Positions 1-5,211 of a DNA stretch of 9,363 bases are shown here, piece after piece. Origin of the DNA: Lachnospiraceae bacterium (GTDB lineage: Bacteria; Bacillota; Clostridia; Lachnospirales; Lachnospiraceae). The stretch is taken from positions 1 to 9,363 of the forward strand of contig JAEDFR010000091.1 in the NCBI GenBank assembly GCA_016297945.1. Reading direction: 5' to 3'. The notes beneath the pieces were generated by a model, which did not search any database, was not told the origin of the DNA, and was given only the letters and a program-made list of their open reading frames with translations. Every line of letters starts with the position of its first letter. Positions within the stretch are counted from its first letter, which is position 1. The position numbers and the translations under genes were made by a program.

Positions 1-499
1 CCAAGACATGCTGTCCCGTTGTCGGCGAGGGCCTGCCGGATGTATTGGCACTGGGTGCGGCAACATATCCACCCGCCTGCAGAATAAACGCCTGCGCAAT
101 TTCATCGGAAGGAAAGCGAACCGCAACGGTGTTTAATCCTCCCGTCGTTTCAAGCGGCACAATGTCACTTTTTTGAAAAATCATGGTCAAAGGCCCCGGC
201 CAAAAATGCTTTGCCAGTATTTTCGCGCTTTCCGGTATGTAGGATACGATTTTATCCAGATCCCTCAAATGCGCAATGTGAATAATCAAGGGGTTATCCG
301 AGGGACGTCCCTTTGCCGCATATATTTTTTTGGATGATTCCGGATTGAGTGCATCTCCACCAAGACCATAAACCGTTTCCGTAGGAAATGCCACCAGTCC
401 GCCTTTTTTTATGATTTCACCAGCCGCCCGGATAATTGGATTGTCTGACAAATTATATCCTTCCGTATCCCGTGCAATCTGTTCAAAACGCGTTTTCAT
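1..499 (-). CDS. ywlC: L-threonylcarbamoyladenylate synthase (Sua5/YrdC/YwlC family), 3' end cut by window edge
   Basis: This enzyme makes threonylcarbamoyl-AMP from threonine, bicarbonate and ATP, the first step of the universal t6A37 modification of tRNAs that read ANN codons; it is cytoplasmic. The 166 visible residues form a YrdC domain: FPTETVYGLGGDA (38-50), AAKGRPSDNPL (61-71) with the K63/R65 pair of the KxR signature, HFWPGPLT (98-105), VAVRFP (125-130) and PSANTSGRPSPT (149-160) with the SxN motif at S150/N152. The start is ATG at 499, with GGAG eight bases upstream (plus-strand 508-511); a neighbouring ATG at 503 reads only six codons. The gene lies 46 nt downstream of the amidase on the same strand, so co-transcription is plausible. 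The C-terminus is outside the window, so I cannot tell whether it is the short TsaC form or the longer Sua5 form with an extra C-terminal domain, which is the usual form in Firmicutes. Family call is firm. Confidence 0.93.
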   Translation of the reverse strand, partial: MKTRFEQIARDTEGYNLSDNPIIRAAGEIIKKGGLVAFPTETVYGLGGDALNPESSKKIYAAKGRPSDNPLIIHIAHLRDLDKIVSYIPESAKILAKHFWPGPLTMIFQKSDIVPLETTGGLNTVAVRFPSDEIAQAFILQAGGYVAAPSANTSGRPSPTTGQHVL

Positions 500-545
500 A
501 CATTAAGCTCCGCTGTCATAATCTCATCTTTCATCATATCACAAA

Positions 546-1238
546 TTATAATCCATTGAAATACTTTTGAATCCCCAAATAAATCTGAAAAGCCAGTTTT
601 TCCTGATACGTTTCATCGGTTAGTTTTTTTGCATCTTCCGGATTTGACAAAAAGCCACACTCAACGATTACCGTTGGCATGGCTGATTTTTTCAAAATAT
701 AATAACTGTCATTTGCCTTTTCCTGCCGCGGCGCTTCGATTTCAAGTCCCTGATTAAGTGTATTCTGCATAATCGAGGCAACCTGATGTCCCGATTCGGA
801 ATTGGCATAATAAAAACATTGTGGTCCGCAGACAGCACTGTCCTGAAAGCTGTTTTGATGAATGCTGACAACCAAATCTGCATGCCGGTCTTCCATAAAT
901 TGAATTCTCCGATGCATATCCTGCGCTTTTTTGTTGGTTGCATTCTCATCATACAGACCGCAATCAGTTGTCCTTGTCATGACAACCGTAAGATCGGATT
1001 GTTTTAATACCTTTTGAAGCTTTAAAGCGATTGCTAAGTTAACATCCTTTTCAAGTATCTGATTGACACCCACTTTTCCGGGATCATTCCCTCCGTGTCC
1101 AACATCAATCACTACGATTTTTTCATTTTCATTCCCGGCAGTCATGGTGTAGATTGCTGCCTGTCTGGATAAAACAACCATGGCCGCAAGCAGAAAAACC
1201 GTCATGCATGTTGCTATCACTTTCTGTTCCATTTTCAT
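546..1238 (-). CDS. cwlD: N-acetylmuramoyl-L-alanine amidase, CwlD-like (Amidase_3)
   Basis: A 230-residue zinc amidase that cleaves the bond between N-acetylmuramic acid and L-alanine. Residues 5-30 are a hydrophobic signal or anchor, so it acts outside the cytoplasmic membrane. The catalytic domain starts near residue 41: DVGHGG (45-50) gives zinc ligand H48, LEKDVNL (62-68) gives E63, SIHQNS (125-130) gives H127, and VECGFLSNP (192-200) carries catalytic E193. It has no added wall-binding repeat, and its length is close to that of Bacillus subtilis CwlD, which together with the deacetylase PdaA makes muramic-delta-lactam in the spore cortex. Sequence and size fit CwlD better than the larger vegetative amidases, but the spore role is inference. 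The start at 1238 has AAGGA nine bases upstream (1248-1252); the third codon, also ATG, would be too far from it. A possible sporulation-type promoter lies just upstream. The gene follows the GH18 gene by 97 nt in the same direction. Confidence 0.9.
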   Translation of the reverse strand: MKMEQKVIATCMTVFLLAAMVVLSRQAAIYTMTAGNENEKIVVIDVGHGGNDPGKVGVNQILEKDVNLAIALKLQKVLKQSDLTVVMTRTTDCGLYDENATNKKAQDMHRRIQFMEDRHADLVVSIHQNSFQDSAVCGPQCFYYANSESGHQVASIMQNTLNQGLEIEAPRQEKANDSYYILKKSAMPTVIVECGFLSNPEDAKKLTDETYQEKLAFQIYLGIQKYFNGL

Positions 1239-1259
1239 CCATAAAATCCTTTTTTATAG

Positions 1260-1289
1260 TATTTATGCATAAAACAAAACAGATATTCA
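1260..1289 (-). promoter_or_regulatory. Possible SigG-like promoter for the amidase
   Basis: On the minus strand TGAATA (1284-1289) matches the forespore SigG/SigF -35 consensus and is followed after 16 bases by CATAAATA (1260-1267), a partial match to the CATnnTA-type -10. No good SigA pair is visible in this 97-nt gap. The predicted transcript start would fall almost on the ribosome binding site, giving a leader of about 15 nt, which weakens the call. Confidence 0.3.
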
Positions 1290-1293
1290 AATG

Positions 1294-1326
1294 AGCAGAT
1301 TCTTTACTGCTTATTTCTATAAATAA
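1294..1326. repeat. Two small tandem hairpins downstream of the GH18 gene
   Basis: AGCAG/CTGCT (1294-1298 with 1307-1311) and TTATTT/AAATAA (1311-1316 with 1321-1326) form two adjoining short stems between the GH18 stop codon and the amidase start. They are AT-rich and lack a clear T-tract, so I do not call a terminator; they could slow or partly stop transcription. Confidence 0.25.
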
Positions 1327-1335
1327 AACAAATCA

Positions 1336-3015
1336 TTACTGTTGCAGATAAGCCGCTATTTCGTTCCAGATATCAGATTTTTCCTGTCCTAGTCTCCATC
1401 CGGCAACTCCCGCAAGATTGTATTTTTCCATAACGCTCAGTTTCACCGCAATGGATTCACTCTCCTCAAGCCATACCGCATAATCTGTTCCGTCCACGGA
1501 AAACTGTGCTGTATACTGGCAGGTGCCGTCATCCCAAATGGTTGTCACACCATTGTTATTCAAAAAGTTCTCAATCTCATTCATTCCGTACGCAACCTGA
1601 CCGATATCACCTGTCGTTTTCCACAGTCTGGTATAAAACGGAATTGCGTTGATGACTTTTTCAGCCGGGACCTGAGATACCGTCTTTTCAATTCCACTCT
1701 GTACGAAATCAATGGATGCATTTGATCCTACACCATCTGCAGCCGCAACATGCTCATCATAACCCATGATAATCACATAATCGACAACTTCTCCCTGTTT
1801 TCCACGGTCATAATTCAACAGATATCCATTGTCTGCGGAAAGAATGATACCGTTTTTGTGACATTCAATATAGAGTTCCCTTAAAAACTGAATATAACCG
1901 GGAGCTGCTTCTGCACTGACCGCTTCAAAATCGACATTGATTCCGTCAATCTGATATTGCTGCACCGTGCGGATTAACTGGTCGATTAAATTGCGACGGC
2001 TGGTAGTGTTATTTACAACATTTGCTGTAGATACTTCTTTATTGGTAAAATTATCCAAAAGTGCCCATACCTGAATTCCTCTGTTGTGCATGGCGGTAAC
2101 ATATCCGGCATCCGCAAGGGAGGAAAAATTGCCGTAATCATCAATCAATGAAAACCAGGTAGGCGAAATGACATTGACACCCTGTGTATTTTGCAGTAAC
2201 CCTTCCGCAAAGGAATTGGCATCCATGTTGGTTACCATATTCCATACCAGGCAAATCTTACCGTCTCTTTGCAAGGGTGCATAGGCCGGCGCCACATAAT
2301 CTGTCACGGGTGTGGGTGTAACCGGATCTGTCTCTTCCAGTCTCTTATTTTCCACGTATCCGCTGATTCCGTCATATGTTGTAACCAGACTCCAGGTCTC
2401 CATTTCATCGACCAAACGAACATCGTCTCCTTTGGAAAGATCTGCCAAAATCTCACTCTTTACACCACCCAGCACTCTGACCTGAGTATCTTTTTTCACC
2501 AAAGCATGGCGTTCTTCTTCCCAAACGGTATCAATAATAACCCGATTCGGTTCTGCAAAAAACTGATAAGAAAAATTACTGAATTTTTTTACAAACTCAT
2601 CAGCAAGATAAAGCGTATCATTCATGGCAACCGTCAGAGCATAACTCTCCGATGCAAATTCCGTACCAAAATTATAATCCGTACTTCCGATTGCTGTGGA
2701 AAGAATTGCCGTATCGGTTGTAAATAAAAGCTGCTGTTGTGACATATCATAATAAAAATGATTATTCAAATTTTCATCGACAAAAGCAAGCGGGAAATAG
2801 ACATGACCATCCCGATAAAGCGCATCGGTCTCAATCAGTGTATCATTAAAGATAATGGCTGTTTCCTCACCGCCAACCACATTAAAATATGTGTTTAAAT
2901 CCGCTCTCTCCTGCGAATAAGAATACTTTTCCAACAAACCTGTTGATAGGCCAATCAGTACAACAACAACAATCAATGCAACCGCAACCAAGACGGGTAT
3001 ATAGTTTTTCTTCAT
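1336..3015 (-). CDS. Membrane-anchored glycoside hydrolase family 18 protein with SH3-like domain (YaaH/SleL-type GH18)
   Basis: A 559-residue protein likely to act on the glycan strands of peptidoglycan outside the cell. An uncleaved-looking N-terminal membrane segment spans about residues 6-27. Residues 48-165 form a beta-rich region resembling the copper-amine-oxidase N-terminal-like domains of Clostridia. Residues 176-227 look like a bacterial SH3 domain (TQVRVLGG to GYVENKRL), and a Thr/Pro linker (TPTPVTDYVAPAYAP) leads to the GH18 barrel from about 252. The GH18 signature is DGINVDFE (357-364), with E364 as the catalytic acid. The third aspartate of the usual DGxDxDxE is N360, as is common in spore-type GH18 enzymes. 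MGYDEH (417-422) and AGVAGWRLGQE (535-545) are the later barrel motifs. The start at 3015 has a strong GGAGGAT ribosome binding site. A relative of SleL/YaaH N-acetylglucosaminidases is the best reading. The CwlD-like gene downstream supports a joint wall or cortex role, but substrate and timing are inference. Confidence 0.88.
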   Translation of the reverse strand: MKKNYIPVLVAVALIVVVVLIGLSTGLLEKYSYSQERADLNTYFNVVGGEETAIIFNDTLIETDALYRDGHVYFPLAFVDENLNNHFYYDMSQQQLLFTTDTAILSTAIGSTDYNFGTEFASESYALTVAMNDTLYLADEFVKKFSNFSYQFFAEPNRVIIDTVWEEERHALVKKDTQVRVLGGVKSEILADLSKGDDVRLVDEMETWSLVTTYDGISGYVENKRLEETDPVTPTPVTDYVAPAYAPLQRDGKICLVWNMVTNMDANSFAEGLLQNTQGVNVISPTWFSLIDDYGNFSSLADAGYVTAMHNRGIQVWALLDNFTNKEVSTANVVNNTTSRRNLIDQLIRTVQQYQIDGINVDFEAVSAEAAPGYIQFLRELYIECHKNGIILSADNGYLLNYDRGKQGEVVDYVIIMGYDEHVAAADGVGSNASIDFVQSGIEKTVSQVPAEKVINAIPFYTRLWKTTGDIGQVAYGMNEIENFLNNNGVTTIWDDGTCQYTAQFSVDGTDYAVWLEESESIAVKLSVMEKYNLAGVAGWRLGQEKSDIWNEIAAYLQQ

Positions 3016-3028
3016 TTGTATATCCTCC

Positions 3029-3107
3029 GATTCAAATGATATCAGGTTTTTCGATTCCTATACACGTTAAACAAAAATAAAACATCATCCCGGACATCAT
3101 TTGAATC
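3029..3107. repeat. 12-bp perfect inverted repeat in the GH18 leader
   Basis: GATTCAAATGAT at 3029-3040 and its exact reverse complement at 3096-3107 are separated by 55 bp. In the minus-strand transcript the 3' arm runs directly into the GGAGG ribosome binding site of the GH18 gene, while the 5' arm covers the predicted transcription start. It could be a paired DNA operator or, for a transcript starting a little upstream, a stem holding the ribosome binding site at its base. Confidence 0.6.
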
Positions 3108-3109
3108 CG

Positions 3110-3138
3110 ATTATAACAAAACTTTTATTTCAGCACAA
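3110..3138 (-). promoter_or_regulatory. Extended -10 SigA-type promoter for the GH18 gene
   Basis: On the minus strand TATAAT (3110-3115) is a perfect -10 preceded by TGT, giving the TGn extended -10 element. TTGTGC (3133-3138) stands 17 bases upstream as a moderate -35. The predicted start is about 3102-3103, leaving a leader of close to 90 nt before the GH18 ATG. One arm of the inverted repeat at 3029-3107 overlaps the predicted start. Confidence 0.6.
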
Positions 3139-3219
3139 TGCTTAAACTCCCCAATCCCTTTGCTAAACGCAAACCAATGATCAGCATAGAAGGACCTTGA
3201 TCATAACCCCGTTAAGCAT
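3138..3219. repeat. Folded intergenic element: closing stem with two inner hairpins
   Basis: ATGCTTAA (3138-3145) and TTAAGCAT (3212-3219) form an 8-bp closing stem. Inside lie TTTGC/GCAAA with a 5-nt loop and ATGATCA/TGATCAT (3177-3183 with 3198-3204) with a 14-nt loop. It sits just after the stop codon of the small gene at 3229-3498 and before the GH18 promoter. No T-tract follows on either strand, so it is not a simple terminator. On the minus strand a G.U pair and one more base pair extend the closing stem, slightly favouring that strand. I do not recognise a known RNA family. Confidence 0.35.
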
Positions 3220-3228
3220 CTATGGCTT

Positions 3229-3498
3229 TTAACAAATAGTGTCATAGCGGATTTCCCTAATATATCCACGCTCGTCTGTTACGAAATCCGCCATATAAAA
3301 ATGATCTTCCCGAAACACTGCCGAACTTATCTTTTTCGGTGAGGATAATGTTCCGTCAAGATACAGCACAGCTCCTTTTTTTAAAGAAGCAGTCAAATCC
3401 TGTTCCATTTGCTTTTTTGTGTTTTTCCTTTCTGCTTCCATAAAATAACACAGCACCTCCATGGATATTTTCCTTATTTTGCCAAAATCAAAATCCAT
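3229..3498 (-). CDS. Small unrecognised protein (89 aa)
   Basis: I do not recognise this protein. It is acidic/basic mixed, probably cytoplasmic, with a predicted amphipathic helix over residues 5-38 (FGKIRKISMEVLCYF onward), then a compact beta-like part with KKGAVLYLDG (40-49), FREDHFYMADFVTDERGYI (65-83) and EIRYD near the end. The open frame continues 44 codons upstream to an ATG at 3630, but that stretch looks non-coding: only 4 of its 44 codons begin with G, against roughly 28 of the 89 after M45, it has no ribosome binding site, and it contains a TATAAT at 3529-3534. I therefore start at the ATG at 3498. A shorter alternative is the ATG at 3462, which has AAGGA (3471-3475) eight bases upstream. 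The gene lies between the GH18 gene and a 514-nt non-coding stretch that may supply a structured leader RNA. No function is proposed. Confidence 0.6.
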   Translation of the reverse strand: MDFDFGKIRKISMEVLCYFMEAERKNTKKQMEQDLTASLKKGAVLYLDGTLSSPKKISSAVFREDHFYMADFVTDERGYIREIRYDTIC

Positions 3499-3660
3499 AT
3501 TTACCGTTTTCCAAAAGGTTTGTGATATATTATAAAAATTGGCATCATACTTTTTTTGATAATGACGATAATAAATAATGAAGACAAGAATACTACGGGA
3601 CATGTAAAAAAACAAAATAAATAAGAGCATTTTTAAATATTAAATTATACGTGATTGTGA

Positions 3661-3816
3661 AAATATATCGATGATATAACCATCGATCAGGCACGAAGCC
3701 TTAGACAACCCATAAGGGTCATAATGTGAATTTGATTTGCTTTAAAGAATTCACTAACAATTAATAAGAAATTTTTTGCCTCCTTTCCTTACGGATTGTC
3801 CCGGAAGCATCTTGTG
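3661..3816 (-). ncRNA. Candidate structured RNA (small RNA or leader), family unknown
   Basis: Downstream of a good minus-strand promoter, GACAAUCCGUAAGG (3800 to 3787) pairs with CCUUAUGGGUUGUC (3717 to 3704) as an uninterrupted 14-bp stem with two G.U pairs. On the plus strand both become A-C mismatches, so the fold points to minus-strand transcription. The 5' end (CACAA, GCUU) can extend the stem against AAGGC and UUCGUG with small bulges. Within the loop GUGAAUU/AAUUCAC (3748-3754 with 3726-3732) forms an apical hairpin, and the 5' side exposes AAAGGAGG (3779-3786), a perfect anti-Shine-Dalgarno complement without a standard start codon at usable distance. At the 3' side AUCGAUG/CAUCGAU (3681-3687 with 3667-3673) forms a hairpin followed by AUAUAUUUUC, a weak terminator. 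A local hairpin AGGC/GCCU (3689-3701) competes with the base of the long stem. I could not match it to 6S, SRP, tmRNA or a riboswitch class I know. Confidence 0.5.
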
Positions 3817-3850
3817 ATTATATTATATCTGCATTGTTTCTTTTTTACAA
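3817..3850 (-). promoter_or_regulatory. SigA-type promoter driving the candidate RNA
   Basis: On the minus strand TTGTAA (3845-3850) lies exactly 17 bases upstream of a perfect TATAAT (3822-3827). A second TATAAT overlaps five bases on (3817-3822). The predicted start is about 3815 (or 3810 from the second box), at the 5' end of the folded RNA. Confidence 0.6.
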
Positions 3851-3943
3851 TATGCTTTTTAAAAATTTGGTAATATTGCACAAAAGAATTTATATACCAT
3901 AATCTGGAAATCTTAAATTTTTTTAAACTGGCACTTGCTTCTC

Positions 3944-3972
3944 TTGACTTAATAAACTATACATTATAAGAT
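3944..3972 (+). promoter_or_regulatory. SigA-type promoter for mecA
   Basis: TTGACT (3944-3949) matches five of six -35 bases. Seventeen bases on is TAAGAT (3967-3972), a weaker -10; TATAAG at 3965-3970 with 15-base spacing is the alternative. The leader would be about 34 nt. Confidence 0.5.
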
Positions 3973-4012
3973 ACATTTACAATTTTTTCGTATGCAGTAA
4001 GGATGTGATAAC

Positions 4013-4786
4013 ATGAAAATCGAAAAAATTAATGACAATCAAATTCGCTGCACACTTACACATAGTGATTTGGCAAACCGCGAACTGAAAATCAGTGAGT
4101 TAGCTTATGGTAGCGATAAAGCGAAATCTCTTTTTAAAGATATGATGGAACAGGCTTCTTACGAATTTGGATTTGAAGCTGATGATATTCCGTTGATGAT
4201 AGAGGCTGTCCCAATCAGCTCAGAATGTATCGTTCTGACTATTACCAAGGTAGAAGATCCGGAAGAACTGGATACGCGATTTTCCAAATTTGCACCTTCT
4301 GTTCACGAAGACAGTCAGTCTGCAGAAGAAGCCGATGATATCTCTGATATTTCCGAAGAGGTTATGGATTTATTTCATAAGATTCAAAAATCAGAACGCG
4401 ATTTTATGAGTGATGTTAATAAAAACAACACGCTCCCCGCAACACCGGCAGATGCCAAAGTATCAAAAGGAAAGTCGGAAAAAGTCAAAACGGTTGAAGC
4501 ATGTATTTTTTCTTTCGAAAGTCTTTCCCTTGTCATCCGATTTGCACATGCCGTAAATAATTTTACCATTTGCAAGAATTCTTTATATAAGGATAAAATA
4601 AAGGATGAATACCATTTGATAATCTTCAACCATCAAATTGGCGTGCAGGAATTTAATCAGCTCAGCAATGCCGCATCAGAGTATGGTCATCTGTTAAAGA
4701 GTATGTCGCATACAGAGACTTATTATAAAGAGCATTTTGAACCGATTGTCGAAAATCATGCTTTGCAGTCACTGGGCACTGTATAA
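4013..4786 (+). CDS. mecA: MecA-type adaptor protein for the ClpC protease
   Basis: MecA adaptors bring substrates to ClpCP and help assemble the ClpC hexamer; in Bacillus the best known target is ComK. This protein has the family layout. An N-terminal substrate-binding domain covers about 1-85 (MKIEKINDNQIRCTLTHSDL, then a FGFEADDIPLMIEAVPI stretch at 52-68). An acidic linker follows from about 95 to 158, rich in D, E and S. The C-terminal ClpC-binding domain runs from about 160 to 257, with FSFESLSLVIRFAHAV (166-181) and YHLIIF (200-205). At 257 residues it is longer than Bacillus MecA because of the linker, as is usual in Lachnospiraceae. The ATG at 4013 has AAGGA nine bases upstream (3999-4003). 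It is the only plus-strand gene here, is monocistronic, and ends before a bidirectional terminator. Its targets in this organism are unknown; nothing nearby is a competence gene. Confidence 0.88.
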   Translation: MKIEKINDNQIRCTLTHSDLANRELKISELAYGSDKAKSLFKDMMEQASYEFGFEADDIPLMIEAVPISSECIVLTITKVEDPEELDTRFSKFAPSVHEDSQSAEEADDISDISEEVMDLFHKIQKSERDFMSDVNKNNTLPATPADAKVSKGKSEKVKTVEACIFSFESLSLVIRFAHAVNNFTICKNSLYKDKIKDEYHLIIFNHQIGVQEFNQLSNAASEYGHLLKSMSHTETYYKEHFEPIVENHALQSLGTV

Positions 4787-4829
4787 AAATTGAGCTATAT
4801 TCAGTTCATTATTAACAAAGCGTAAAAAA

Positions 4830-4855
4830 GGCTGTACCGGTTATCCGGCACAGCC
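4830..4855. terminator. Bidirectional intrinsic terminator between mecA and the DUF1858 gene
   Basis: GGCTGT-A-CCGG, loop TTAT, CCGG-C-ACAGCC forms a 10-bp GC-rich hairpin with one internal mismatch. Minus-strand transcription reads it into six Ts (4824-4829), a textbook signal for the DUF1858 gene. Plus-strand transcription from mecA reads it into a looser T-rich tail (TGATTTATTTTC). Confidence 0.9.
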
Positions 4856-4877
4856 TGATTTATTTTCTTAACAAGGA

Positions 4878-5069
4878 TTATATACTATTAATCTTTGCCA
4901 TCAATTCATCAATATCAATTCCATGAACCGCTGCAGCTTCTTCCAATGTTTCCATTTGGGATGCCGGACAGCCTAAACAGTGCATTCCTGCTTCCAGTAA
5001 AACCGGAACAACATTTTGGTCTTTCATAAGAATTTCACCAATTGTCATGTCTTTTGTGATTTCTGCCAT
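4878..5069 (-). CDS. DUF1858 domain protein (hybrid-cluster-protein-associated redox disulfide domain)
   Basis: A 63-residue single-domain cytoplasmic protein. It begins MAEITKDMTIGEIL and carries the family core GMHCLGCPAS (28-37), with C31 and C34 as the CxxC pair, followed by ETLEEAAAVHGIDIDELM. The family is common in anaerobes, sometimes fused to or beside hybrid cluster proteins; the CxxC is thought to be redox-active, but no reaction is established. The frame continues upstream to an ATG at 5144, but the start at 5069 is clear: a full AAGGAGG (5078-5084) stands eight bases before it, and the promoter (5109-5137) lies inside the longer frame, so the extra 25 codons would not be translated. 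The gene is monocistronic, with its own promoter and the strong terminator at 4830-4855. The upstream kinase-like gene ends 142 nt away and appears functionally unrelated. Confidence 0.9.
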   Translation of the reverse strand: MAEITKDMTIGEILMKDQNVVPVLLEAGMHCLGCPASQMETLEEAAAVHGIDIDELMAKINSI

Positions 5070-5108
5070 TATCCACGCCTCCTTAATAATTGGTCTTATT
5101 TCTGCTTT

Positions 5109-5137
5109 AGTATAACCTAATCCCATTTTTTTATCAA
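5109..5137 (-). promoter_or_regulatory. Strong SigA-type promoter for the DUF1858 gene
   Basis: On the minus strand TTGATA (5132-5137) and TATACT (5109-5114), each five of six consensus bases, are spaced by exactly 17. The predicted start near 5102 gives a leader of about 33 nt ending in the AAGGAGG site. It shows that the 88-codon reading of this frame is not the real gene. Confidence 0.75.
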
Positions 5138-5160
5138 TGTTCATATTATCTAAGTGTCAG

Positions 5161-5180
5161 AACGGTTTATTTAAACTGTT
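5161..5180. repeat. 20-bp near-palindrome upstream of the DUF1858 promoter
   Basis: AACGGTTTA, two bases, TAAACTGTT: arms match in eight of nine positions. Its centre lies about 68 bp upstream of the predicted DUF1858 transcription start, a position typical of an activator site. There is no T-tract, so it is not a terminator of the kinase-like gene. The regulator is unknown. Confidence 0.35.
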
Positions 5181-5211
5181 AATACGGACATTTTATAGGA
5201 AAGATTATAAA

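Larger units (their letters stand above)
3499..4012. other. 514-nt gene-free stretch between the small gene and mecA
   Basis: No believable coding region lies here on either strand. It holds, from right to left, the mecA promoter (3944-3972, plus), a minus-strand promoter (3817-3850), the candidate structured RNA (about 3661-3816), a second isolated TATAAT on the minus strand (3644-3649) lacking a -35, and an AT-rich run up to 3499 with another TATAAT at 3529-3534. The part from 3851 to 3943 is very AT-rich and shows only a 6-bp inverted repeat (CAATAT at 3848-3853 with ATATTG at 3873-3878). Confidence 0.7.

Noticed and set aside
2269..2727. 152-codon plus-strand frame inside the GH18 gene, and other frames opposite to or overlapping the called genes
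   Set aside because: They lie on top of well-supported family proteins, have no ribosome binding sites and resemble no protein I know.
3499..3630. 44-codon hydrophobic N-terminal extension of the small unknown protein
   Set aside because: Codon composition is non-coding, there is no ribosome binding site at 3630, and a TATAAT lies inside it.
3689..3701. ACGA-loop hairpin resembling a guanidine-II (mini-ykkC) stem on the plus strand
   Set aside because: The loop is five bases instead of the ACGR tetraloop, no second matching hairpin is present, and the fold evidence favours the minus strand.
3778..3786. AAAGGAGG as the ribosome binding site of a leader peptide
   Set aside because: No standard start codon follows within 5-13 bases; only an ATT giving three codons.
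3692..3816. 6S RNA identity for the folded minus-strand RNA
   Set aside because: The rod-with-bubble shape is suggestive, but the RNA is shorter than usual 6S RNAs, its bubble is very asymmetric and the apical arm is short; left as family unknown.
5070..5144. 25-codon N-terminal extension of the DUF1858 protein
   Set aside because: It contains both the promoter (5109-5137) and the AAGGAGG site of the shorter gene, and family members begin at the shorter start.
5161..5180. Terminator after the kinase-like gene
   Set aside because: The palindrome is AT-rich, has a two-base loop and is not followed by a T-tract.
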